Assembly (NCBI RefSeq): GCF_002127265.1
Contig: NZ_NFUU01000001.1
Coordinates: 248,001-312,000, forward strand
From: Hydrogenophaga sp. IBVHS1
GTDB lineage: Bacteria; Pseudomonadota; Gammaproteobacteria; Burkholderiales; Burkholderiaceae_C
Length of the DNA: 64,000 nt
Reading direction: 5' to 3'
Part shown: positions 42,413 through 49,924 of the stretch, in pieces
How positions within the stretch are numbered: position 1 is the stretch's first letter
How the letters are laid out: every line of letters begins with the position of its first letter
Program-made: the position numbers and the translations under genes
The notes under the pieces: model-generated
What the model was told of the DNA's origin: nothing
Databases searched by the model: none
What the model saw: the letters and a program-made list of their open reading frames with translations, nothing else

Positions 42413-43813
42413 TCAGAGCCAGTATTCCCAGAGCCGCGAAAAGCCTTCCATGATCCGGTTGTCGATGGGCCGCCGCTTCCATTGGGCGAGCGTGATTTCG
42501 GTGGAGCCCGCCAGGTCCTTGTCGAACATGGTCTGAACCTGCGCGCCAAACCCGGCGCCCAGCACCACCGCGTTGAGCTCGTGGTTGTGCAGGAAGCTGC
42601 GCCAGTCGAGATTGGTGGAACCCACCGTGGCCCAGACGCCATCGATCAGGCCGGTCTTGGAATGCAGGATCACGCCCTGCCGCTCGAAGATGCGCACACC
42701 CGCCCGCAACAGGCGTTCGTAGTAGCCGCGTCCAGCGTGGAACACCAGCCACGAATCGGTCTTGCTCGGCAGGATCAGGCGCACGTCGACCCCGCGCGCG
42801 GCGGCGTCTTCCAGCGCGGTCAGCAGCTGCGGGTCGGGTGCGAAGTAGGCGTTGGTCAGGTACACGCTGGTTTCAGCGCTGCCAATCGCGGAGAGCAGGG
42901 TCGCGTAGATCTGGCTGAAGGGTTCTTCGGGTGAACTGCCAATGGCGCGCACCACCTCGTCGCCCGCTCTCGCTGGTGGCGGGTAGTAGTTGCGCTCGGC
43001 CATGGGTTCGCCCTTCTGCGCCACCCAGGTGGCCATGAAGAGCTTCTGGAAATCGGCCACCACCGGGCCGTTGATCTGAACATGGGTGTCGCGCCAGCCT
43101 TCGCCGGGCGCCGCCCCGCGCGAAAACGAGCCGGACGATCCGCTGGAGTACACCGCGCTGATGTTGATGCCGCCGAGAAAGGCCACCCGGCCATCCACGA
43201 TCAGGAGCTTGCGGTGGTCGCGCTCGTTGAGCTCCCACTCCTTGCGCGCCTTCGCCGGGTTGACCGGGTTGAATTCCAGCACCTTGACGCCCTCGTCGGT
43301 CAGGCGCTTGAAAAACTCCACGGGCGTGCCGAGCGTGCCCACGCTGTCGCGGATCACATGCACCTGCACGCCAGCGCGTTGCCGCTCGAGCAGCGCAAGG
43401 GAGAACTGCTGGCCGACTTCATCGTCGTCCAGGATGTAGGTCTCCAGGTGGATGTGGTCCTTCGCCGCCGCGATGGCGGCCAGCATGGCGCGGTAGGTGG
43501 CGGGGCCATCTTCCAGCAGCACCACCTTGTTGCCGGTGGTCAAGGGGTTGCCGACGATGGCTTCTTCCAGCGCGAGATGGCGCGCAAAGATGCCGGTGTC
43601 ACCGCCACTGCCGCGAAGACGATCGAGCACCGCCTTGCTCTGCGCGACCGAGAGCGGACCGCGAGCGCCTTCCAGCTGAACCCGGTTGCCTTTGGAGGTC
43701 CGGGCCATGTCCGGCACCACGATCGGCAGGCTTTTGCAGGCAGAGAGCGTGAGCACGCCGATCAGCAGCAACAGGCCCCAGGCGGGCTTCCACCATCGGC
43801 AGGACAGGGTCAT
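42413..43813 (-). CDS. Phospholipase D / cardiolipin synthase-type lipoprotein
   Basis: 466 residues. The lipobox LTLSAC lipidates Cys26. Two HKD motifs (HRKLLIVDG and HSKTGLIDG) make the PLD active site; SVYLTNAYFAPDPQL and TVGSTNLDWRSFLHN are typical of ClsB/ClsC-like enzymes that make cardiolipin or transfer phosphatidyl groups. Start at 43813, behind GGAG and giving the lipoprotein signal. It is convergent with virD4 (nine bases apart) and probably unrelated to the machine. Confidence 0.9.
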   Translation of the reverse strand: MTLSCRWWKPAWGLLLLIGVLTLSACKSLPIVVPDMARTSKGNRVQLEGARGPLSVAQSKAVLDRLRGSGGDTGIFARHLALEEAIVGNPLTTGNKVVLLEDGPATYRAMLAAIAAAKDHIHLETYILDDDEVGQQFSLALLERQRAGVQVHVIRDSVGTLGTPVEFFKRLTDEGVKVLEFNPVNPAKARKEWELNERDHRKLLIVDGRVAFLGGINISAVYSSGSSGSFSRGAAPGEGWRDTHVQINGPVVADFQKLFMATWVAQKGEPMAERNYYPPPARAGDEVVRAIGSSPEEPFSQIYATLLSAIGSAETSVYLTNAYFAPDPQLLTALEDAAARGVDVRLILPSKTDSWLVFHAGRGYYERLLRAGVRIFERQGVILHSKTGLIDGVWATVGSTNLDWRSFLHNHELNAVVLGAGFGAQVQTMFDKDLAGSTEITLAQWKRRPIDNRIMEGFSRLWEYWL

Positions 43814-43899
43814 TCGGGGTCTCCAAGAATCGGCAGAGGATACCTGCGCAGGATTTCCAGAGCGCATTGGCCGGCTATCGATCCGGGGTTTTCTCACTT

Positions 43900-43921
43900 T
43901 TCAATGATTACTAACATTGAA
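43900..43921. promoter_or_regulatory. Palindrome upstream of a TRAP binding-protein gene
   Basis: TTCAATG (43900-43906), eight bases, CATTGAA (43915-43921): a perfect seven-base dyad in the divergent spacer between the PLD and TRAP genes, upstream of the promoter at 43940. Likely a regulator or activator site; no regulator gene is adjacent. Confidence 0.45.
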
Positions 43922-43934
43922 CCATTCGGCGGAT

Positions 43935-43968
43935 TTGGGTTGACGAATCAACCTAATCGCTTCATAGT
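43935..43968 (+). promoter_or_regulatory. Promoter with overlapping operator for the TRAP binding protein
   Basis: A -35 TTGACG (43940-43945), 17 bases, and a -10 CATAGT (43963-43968) form a good sigma-70-type promoter. The -35 lies inside a near-perfect dyad, TTGGGTTGA (43935-43943), CGAA, TCAACCTAA (43948-43956), eight of nine pairs matching. A repressor there would block RNA polymerase. Confidence 0.55.
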
Positions 43969-43991
43969 GGTGACCCCAACCGGAGACTTGA

Positions 43992-45038
43992 ATGATCAAC
44001 AGAAGAACGCTGATGAAGGCCGCCGCTGCCGCGAGCGTGGCCGCGCCTGCCTTGCCCGCCCTGGCCCAGAACGTCACCACCTTGCGGTTCCACACCTTTG
44101 TGCCCGCCACGTCCAACGTCTGGAGCCGGGTGATCGTGCCGTGGATGGGCAAGATCGAGAAGGAATCGAACGGTCGTATCAAGTTCGAGGGCTTTACCTC
44201 CATGCAGATGGGCGGCGCTCCGGCCCAGCTTTACGACCAGGCGCGCGATGGCGTGGTCGACATCGTGTGGTCGCTGGCGGGGTACACGCCGGGCCGTTTC
44301 CCGCGATCGGAAGTGATCGAGCTGCCTTTCTTCACCTACGACGGCGAAGGCTCTTCCAAGGCGGCGTGGGAATACCTCACCACCTACGCCCCCGACGAGT
44401 TCAAGGACGTCAAGGTGCTGGCTTTCCACACCCATGGCCTGAACATCCTGCACAACAAGCGCCGGGTGGTTGCCAAGGCGGCTGACCTGCGTGGGCTGAA
44501 AATGCGCGGCCCCACGCGCGTCTCCACACAGATCCTGAGCGCGGTCGGTGCCACGGCAGTGGGCATGCCCTTGCCCCAGATTCCCGATGCGCTCTCCAAG
44601 GGCGTGATCGATGGCGCCATCCTGCCGTGGGACACCGTGCCCGCAGGCAAGCTTGATGAGCTCACCAATTTCCACACCGAGTTTGCCAAGGGCATGCCCG
44701 GCTTCAACAACAGCGCGCAGTTCATGGTGATGAACCGCGCCCGCTATGAAGCCTTGCCACCCGATCTCAAGCAGATCATCGATCGCAACGCTGGCCTGGA
44801 AACCTCGGGCATGTTTGGCCGGCTGATTGCCGACTACGACCCGGTGGTGCGCAAGGCGGTGGTGGATCGCGGCAACACGGTGACCGTGATGGGCAAGGCC
44901 GAGACCGAAGAATTCATCAAGCTCTGCGCGCCCATCGTCGACCAGTGGGTGGAAGACATGAACCGCAAGGGCTTCGACGGCAAGAAGCTGCTGGATGGTG
45001 GGCGCGAGCTGATCCAGAAGTACCGCCCGAAGACCTGA
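43992..45038 (+). CDS. TRAP transporter substrate-binding protein (lone)
   Basis: 348 residues. The N-terminus MINRRTLMKAAAAASVAAPALPALAQ has an RR pair and could use Tat or Sec. The DctP fold shows RFHTFVPATSNVWSRVIVPW in parts, GGAPAQLYDQARDGVVDIVW, LRGLKMRGPTRVSTQIL (ligand Arg) and GVIDGAILPWDTVPA. No dctQ or dctM genes are beside it, so it must share membrane partners encoded elsewhere. The ligand is probably a small carboxylate. Confidence 0.92.
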   Translation: MINRRTLMKAAAAASVAAPALPALAQNVTTLRFHTFVPATSNVWSRVIVPWMGKIEKESNGRIKFEGFTSMQMGGAPAQLYDQARDGVVDIVWSLAGYTPGRFPRSEVIELPFFTYDGEGSSKAAWEYLTTYAPDEFKDVKVLAFHTHGLNILHNKRRVVAKAADLRGLKMRGPTRVSTQILSAVGATAVGMPLPQIPDALSKGVIDGAILPWDTVPAGKLDELTNFHTEFAKGMPGFNNSAQFMVMNRARYEALPPDLKQIIDRNAGLETSGMFGRLIADYDPVVRKAVVDRGNTVTVMGKAETEEFIKLCAPIVDQWVEDMNRKGFDGKKLLDGGRELIQKYRPKT

Positions 45039-45044
45039 GGCCGC

Positions 45045-46103
45045 TCAGGGCGCCAGGCCTGCGGCGCGCAGGAAGGCGTCGTTCTCGGCCTCCGAGCCCA
45101 CGGTCACGCGCAGGCAGCCTTCCAGCCCGTGCAGGCGGTCCTGCCGCCGCACCAGCACGCCTTGTGCGAGCAGCGCGGCATGGGCCTCGGCCGCGTCGGG
45201 TGTGCGCACCAGCAGGAAGTTGGCCTGCGAGGGCAGCACCTGCCAGACCGGGTGAGCCTGCAAGGCTTTGAACAAACGTTCGCGCTCGCGCAGCGTCTGG
45301 GCCACGCGCTCGCGCACGTAACCCGGGTGTTCCAGCGCAACCTGCGCGCACACCATCTGCAGCACGGACACGCCGAACGGCGGCACCAGCTTGCGCAACT
45401 GGCGCGCCACTTCGTCGCTGGCGAGCGCGTAGCCCAGCCGCAGCCCGGCCAGCCCCCAGGCTTTGGAGAAGGTGCGCAGCAGCACCACATGCGGGTGCCT
45501 GCGGGCAAGCGCGCGCGCATCGTGCTCGGTGAAGTGGTGGTAGGCCTCGTCGATCACCAGCAGCCAGTCGCCATGGCAGGCGCGCGCCAGGCGTTCCAGG
45601 TCGTCTAGCTCGCACAACGAGCCGGTGGGCGCATGCGGTCGCGGCACGAACACCACGCCGCGCGACGGAGGCTCGCTGAGTGCGGCTATCAGTGCGTCCA
45701 CATCGGTGGAGAAGTCGGCCCGCAGTGGCACTTCGGTGAGCGTGGCGCCGAGCAGCTGCGCGTCCAGCCCGTAGAGCGCGAAATTGGGCTTCACCGTGAG
45801 CACGCGCGCGCCCATGCCGGCGAGCTGGACCAGCAGCGCGATCAGCACGTTGCTGCCCGTGGTGACCACCGTGCCCGGAGGCGACCATTCGGTGTGGTGC
45901 GCCACGGCCTCGCACAGCGCCTCGGCGTGCAGGTCGGTGTAGCGATGCCAGGGCAGGTCGCGCAGGCGCTGCAGAGCGATGGTCTTCAGCTCGTCTGGGA
46001 AGTCGGCGAACGACTCGTTCTGGTCGAGCTTGACCGGCGCGTTGACGGCGGAGAAAGGATAGTCGGGGCTGGCCGCGACGGCGGGGCGGATGGGCAGGGA
46101 CAT
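45045..46103 (-). CDS. hisC: Histidinol-phosphate aminotransferase
   Basis: 352 residues, class I/II PLP aminotransferase of the HisC group: KLDQNESFADFPDEL at the start, GSNVLIALLVQLAG, VVFVPRPHAPTG, IDEAYHHF (PLP Asp) and LLRTFSKAWGLAGLRLGYAL with the Schiff-base Lys. HisC converts imidazole-acetol phosphate to histidinol phosphate; paralogues act on aromatic amino acids. Since it lies outside a his operon it may be a second copy. Confidence 0.88.
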   Translation of the reverse strand: MSLPIRPAVAASPDYPFSAVNAPVKLDQNESFADFPDELKTIALQRLRDLPWHRYTDLHAEALCEAVAHHTEWSPPGTVVTTGSNVLIALLVQLAGMGARVLTVKPNFALYGLDAQLLGATLTEVPLRADFSTDVDALIAALSEPPSRGVVFVPRPHAPTGSLCELDDLERLARACHGDWLLVIDEAYHHFTEHDARALARRHPHVVLLRTFSKAWGLAGLRLGYALASDEVARQLRKLVPPFGVSVLQMVCAQVALEHPGYVRERVAQTLRERERLFKALQAHPVWQVLPSQANFLLVRTPDAAEAHAALLAQGVLVRRQDRLHGLEGCLRVTVGSEAENDAFLRAAGLAP

Positions 46104-46269
46104 GCCCCGATTGTCCTACCCGTCGGCACCTGGTTGATGGCCAGAAGACTTTGAAGCTTCAGGCAGGACGGTTGGTGCGTTTTTGCACTGTGGATCTTCC
46201 AGCATGGCTATTCTTCGCGCTCCTTCAGCGGCACAGCCCGCGCCACAACACCCATTCTGGAGACAAGAT

Positions 46270-47400
46270 ATGGAAGAACTCCTGGACGCGATCGTCGCAG
46301 GACGCATCGATGACGCCATTGCGCGCATAGAGGCCCTGCGTGCGGACGGTGTGGATCTGAATACGGCAGATCATCGGGGCCGGACCCCGGCCCACCTGGC
46401 GGGCACTCTTGGTCATGCGCGATTGATCGAGCCACTGCGAGCTGCCGGTGCAAATCTGAATGCGCAAGATGCTACGGGAGCGGTGCCCGCTCACGGGGCG
46501 GCCAGTGGCGACCATGTTCAAACAATCGCGGCTCTGCACGCGGGCGGCGCGAATCTGAGTGCGGCAGATCTGTCTGGGCGCACCCCGGTTCACGCTGCGG
46601 CCGGTCTTGGGCATTGGCGTTCGATCGAGGCCCTGCACGCGGGCAGTGCGAATCTGAGTGCGCCAGATCACACGGGGAGCACCCCGGCTCATGCGGCGGC
46701 CATTCTCGGACATGAGCGAGCGATCCTGGCCCTGTACAAGGCCGATGCGGATCTGTTTCAGACAGATCGCAATGGGAAGAAGCCCGTTGACCTGGCAGCC
46801 TCCCAAGGGAAAACAAAAGTGGCGAACCTGCTGGCAGGTTATGAAGATTCCCGGGATTTGGGTGGGGTGCTGAAGGCGGTTTCGGGCAGTCAGGCTCACC
46901 AAAGCCTGGCGGCAGATCTTCAATGCCCGATTCTCGCGGAACCGTATGCGCGCGTTGGCGATTTCAGGCCGGTGAGGCTGCCGGACGGGCATGGCTCGTC
47001 TGGACAGTTGATGCCGGGAAACGTGATCTCTGCACAAGCGGCGTACCGGATGCTGTCCGAACGTCGCCCTTTTGACCCTCTCGCCGGGGCGACCTACACC
47101 TCGGCAGAAGCCGGAGCCTTCCTGCGTTCCTCAGCCTTCGCCCAGGGTGATCCTGAGCGATTGGCCATGGTGCGGGCGGCACTTGAAACCGCCAGAAAAG
47201 ACATGGCCCCGGAAGCGTTGATGGCTGCGGTTCCGCGAGCTGTGGAGAACGCCCGTGCTGCTGCAGGTGCTGCACCTGCAAGTGCTGCGGGTGCCGGTGG
47301 CATGCACTACCAGCAAATCCTTCAGGGGGGATCCGCCGGCGTTCCTCCATCCCCATCCCCATCCGGACCGGCTGCGGGCGGGAGAGGGCCGCAGCACTGA
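46270..47400 (+). CDS. Ankyrin-repeat protein with U-box-like region, candidate effector
   Basis: 376 residues from the ATG at 46270 (GGAG nine bases upstream; earlier in-frame starts at 46204 and a TTG at 46183 lack that). Five ankyrin repeats cover about residues 34-190 (GRTPAHLAGTLGHARLIE is typical). Then a segment at 217-282 reads CPILAEPY at 219-226, PVRLPDGH at 234-241, AQAAYRMLSERRPFDPLAG up to 273 and TYTSAE. The CPI...P...DGH...AxxxL...DPL order resembles U-box and NleG-type E3 ligase domains. The end is Ala/Gly/Pro-rich. No signal peptide. By type it could be a host-directed ubiquitin ligase carried by the nearby T4SS; the fold is unproven. It stops four bases before the convergent protease gene ends. 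Confidence 0.75.
   Translation: MEELLDAIVAGRIDDAIARIEALRADGVDLNTADHRGRTPAHLAGTLGHARLIEPLRAAGANLNAQDATGAVPAHGAASGDHVQTIAALHAGGANLSAADLSGRTPVHAAAGLGHWRSIEALHAGSANLSAPDHTGSTPAHAAAILGHERAILALYKADADLFQTDRNGKKPVDLAASQGKTKVANLLAGYEDSRDLGGVLKAVSGSQAHQSLAADLQCPILAEPYARVGDFRPVRLPDGHGSSGQLMPGNVISAQAAYRMLSERRPFDPLAGATYTSAEAGAFLRSSAFAQGDPERLAMVRAALETARKDMAPEALMAAVPRAVENARAAAGAAPASAAGAGGMHYQQILQGGSAGVPPSPSPSGPAAGGRGPQH
46369..46764 (+). repeat. Four 99-base tandem repeats encoding ankyrin units
   Basis: Units begin at about 46369, 46468, 46567 and 46666. Adjacent copies remain similar at the DNA level: 46540-46570 and 46639-46669 differ at only a few positions over 31 bases. This implies recent duplication or gene conversion and room for repeat-number change. 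Confidence 0.7.
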
Positions 47401-47404
47401 AGCG

Positions 47405-48232
47405 TTACGAGCCCTGGTCAGCACGGGGCTCGGTCAGGGTGAGCAGGATGTCGGCATACCAGGCGCAGTTCAGGCCCAGCGATTCGTCGAGCACCACGTC
47501 GCGGTCGCCCATGTCCATGCGCGAAGAATGCACGCCCAGCAGTTTCCAGGGCAGCGCAGCGGTCCCCTCGCTCGGGTTGACATCCCGCATCACCACCGCG
47601 GCCCCGCTGGTGCCCCGGTGCGTGCGTGCGTCGGTGAGGAAAAAGCCCTGGCCCTGAAAGCGAATGCCATAGGGCGACGCGATCACCGCGTGGCGCAGCA
47701 CCGGCAGGTGGTGCAGCGCGTCGTGAAATCCCAGCGGGAAGCCCACCACCAGCAGGGATTCACCGGGGTGCACCTCGTCGAAGGCGGTCTGCAGGTGCTC
47801 CGGCGTGAACGCGCGGATCACCGCGTCTTCGGGCAGCGCGCTGCGATCGAGCTCCAGCACCGCCACATCGATCTCGCTGCCACTGTCGCGGCCCTGCCGC
47901 CACACGGCCGCTCCATCCTCGTACAGGAGCACGGAAAGGCCGGTGGACCGCGTGAGGTTGGTGGCGTCGATGTGCAGCTCGATCTCCAGCCGGTCGGGCA
48001 GGTGCTGGGTGTCTTCATCGATCACCACGTGCCGGCTCGTCACCAGATACAGGCGCTCATCGCGCTCGAAGAAGAAGCCGCTGGCGTTGGTGAGTGGCTG
48101 CGTGCCGTGGAAGGTGGACACGTGGGGCGCGGCCAGAAACAACGGGTCCACGGGCGCGGTGTCGGCGTGGCGCGCGCTGGCGACGTCAACGGGGGTCACA
48201 GGAGCAACGGGAGTGATGGGCGGGCGGTTCAT
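47405..48232 (-). CDS. Trypsin-like serine peptidase domain protein
   Basis: 275 residues from the ATG at 48232 (frame open earlier but overlapping the next gene). The triad reads His in VTSRHVVID, Asp in SEIDVAVLEL and Ser in RGTSGAAVVM. No signal peptide is evident, so it may act in the cytosol, as do several stand-alone trypsin-like proteins of this type. Substrate unknown. Convergent with the ankyrin/U-box gene. Confidence 0.85.
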   Translation of the reverse strand: MNRPPITPVAPVTPVDVASARHADTAPVDPLFLAAPHVSTFHGTQPLTNASGFFFERDERLYLVTSRHVVIDEDTQHLPDRLEIELHIDATNLTRSTGLSVLLYEDGAAVWRQGRDSGSEIDVAVLELDRSALPEDAVIRAFTPEHLQTAFDEVHPGESLLVVGFPLGFHDALHHLPVLRHAVIASPYGIRFQGQGFFLTDARTHRGTSGAAVVMRDVNPSEGTAALPWKLLGVHSSRMDMGDRDVVLDESLGLNCAWYADILLTLTEPRADQGS

Positions 48233-48251
48233 GGTTCGAGTGTCGCATCCT

Positions 48252-49280
48252 TCAACTGGCGGCGGGCGTGCTTCGGCGGAACTGGCGCGCGGCAAAGGCC
48301 CATGCCATGCGCGAGGCATCGGGTCCTTTGGCGTCGCCAAATGGCAGGCGGCTTGCCCCGCCGCTCCAGGCGTGGCCAAGGCGCTCCACGGTCACCAGCG
48401 TGGCCAGGGCGCGGCCGCGTCGTTTGAAATCGGTCACCGTCATGGGGTAGCGCTGGCCGCGCTGCACCACGCGGCCAGGCGTTGCGGTGGCGCCCACGGC
48501 CGTTGCCCACACCTGTGCCGCCGCCGCTCCGTTGCGCGCAACCACCACGTGGTCGCTCTCGCCCTGGATCACGAGCAGGGGTGGCCAGGCCAGGGTTTCA
48601 CGCGCGTCGTCCAGCGCCTGCGCTGGCGGCAACCGCCGGCCTCGCATGGCCGCCAGCGCGGTGGCGGTGGAGTCGGCCACGCCGGGCGCTACGCCGGAAT
48701 GCATCACCACCGCGGCAAAGCGATGCGGATGGCGCGTGGCCAGCAGAGCGGCCAGGCCGGCCCCGGCCGACAGGCCGACCAGCGCGACCCGGGATGGGTC
48801 TGCGTTCTGCAGCAGGCAGATCTGGTCGATGGCCGCGAGCACCAGTGCGGCCTCGGCCTGTGCCCGACCGTTGCGGGTCTCATACCAGTTCCAGCAGCGC
48901 TGGGCGCTGCTCAAGCGGTCCTGCTCGGGGTAGAGCACCAGAAACCGCTCGCGACGTGCCAGCAGGTTCATGCGCGTGCTGGCAGCAAAGTCGTTGGCAT
49001 CCTGACCGCAACCGTGCAGCATCACCACCAGGGGCAGCCTCTCGCCGGCCTGCATCTCGGGTGGACGAAACAGGCGGTAGCGGCGCATGCCGGCACGGCC
49101 CAGCGCCATGCCTGCGGTCCAGCTGCCCTGTGTGGTGTCCGCGCTAGACCGTGCGCTCACGCAGGGCTTCATGGAACCGACCAGCGTTTTGCGCGCGGGC
49201 CTGGCCGCGCGTTCCATGGCCTTGACGCTGCGGTTGAACGACCGGAGCCAGGTCGAAGTGGACCCGCCTCGCGCCTTCAT
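48252..49280 (-). CDS. PHB depolymerase-family esterase
   Basis: 342 residues, alpha/beta hydrolase of the LpqC/PHB-depolymerase type: oxyanion motif VMLHGCGQDANDFAAST, nucleophile elbow VALVGLSAGAGLA, and late His in ERLGHAWSGG. CWNWYETRNG is a family segment. The N-terminal 50 residues are basic and helical. It may hydrolyse polyhydroxybutyrate granule polymer or aromatic esters; no export signal is seen. Start at 49280. Confidence 0.87.
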   Translation of the reverse strand: MKARGGSTSTWLRSFNRSVKAMERAARPARKTLVGSMKPCVSARSSADTTQGSWTAGMALGRAGMRRYRLFRPPEMQAGERLPLVVMLHGCGQDANDFAASTRMNLLARRERFLVLYPEQDRLSSAQRCWNWYETRNGRAQAEAALVLAAIDQICLLQNADPSRVALVGLSAGAGLAALLATRHPHRFAAVVMHSGVAPGVADSTATALAAMRGRRLPPAQALDDARETLAWPPLLVIQGESDHVVVARNGAAAAQVWATAVGATATPGRVVQRGQRYPMTVTDFKRRGRALATLVTVERLGHAWSGGASRLPFGDAKGPDASRMAWAFAARQFRRSTPAAS

Positions 49281-49486
49281 GCCGTGGCGGCCTTCATGAT
49301 GCGTGGCATTGGCGGGATTCCCTGAGCGTCGTAGCTGTTCAGTGTGGGCGACGCGCGGTATCCGGTCTGTCTGTTGCCACACATTCGGTTGCCTTTGTGT
49401 GTGCGTTGTCGAACCGACACGCGGGTCTGCGGCCGCGACAGTGAGCTGATGGACACCACACCGGTGGACCCTTTCAGGAGAAAAGC

Positions 49487-49909
49487 ATGCGCAAATTCCA
49501 GACCAACCGACTCATAGGCGCGTCCGCGCTCGCCCTCGCTCTGGCCTCGCTGGTCGCCTGTGGCAAGACCGAGACACCTGTGGAGGCGCCACCGCCAGCC
49601 GCTGCCCCGCCCATGAGCACCCCGGCCCCGGCACCAGCACCGGCTGAAGCGCCCGCCATGTCGGCATCCGGACCGTCCACGACCATGGGCGAGAAGATCG
49701 ACGACACCGTGATCACCACCAAGGTGAAGACCGCGCTGCTGGCGGACGACACCGTCAAGGGCATGGACATTTCGGTCAACACCACCATGGGCGAAGTGCA
49801 GCTCACCGGTGTGGTCGACAACCAGATGCAGATCGACAAGGCGGTGGAGGTCGCCAAGGCTGTGGAAGGCGTTCAGCGCGTCCAGAACGGCATGACCCTC
49901 AAGAAGTAA
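49487..49909 (+). CDS. BON-domain lipoprotein
   Basis: 140 residues. Lipobox LVAC at Cys25, a Pro/Ala-rich linker, then a BON domain from about residue 68: KIDDTVITTKVKTALLADD, GEVQLTGVVDNQMQIDKAVEVAKAVEGVQRVQNG in parts. BON proteins bind membranes and help under osmotic or envelope stress (OsmY type). A strong ribosome site (CAGGAGAAAAGC) precedes. The 206-base spacer upstream holds no gene I can support. Confidence 0.9.
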   Translation: MRKFQTNRLIGASALALALASLVACGKTETPVEAPPPAAAPPMSTPAPAPAPAEAPAMSASGPSTTMGEKIDDTVITTKVKTALLADDTVKGMDISVNTTMGEVQLTGVVDNQMQIDKAVEVAKAVEGVQRVQNGMTLKK

Positions 49910-49924
49910 GCTTCGCCGCGATCC

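Noticed and set aside
42413..43813. PLD lipoprotein as a T4SS effector
   Set aside because: It has a lipobox and cardiolipin-synthase-type motifs, so it is most simply an envelope enzyme; it is also convergent with the T4SS operon.
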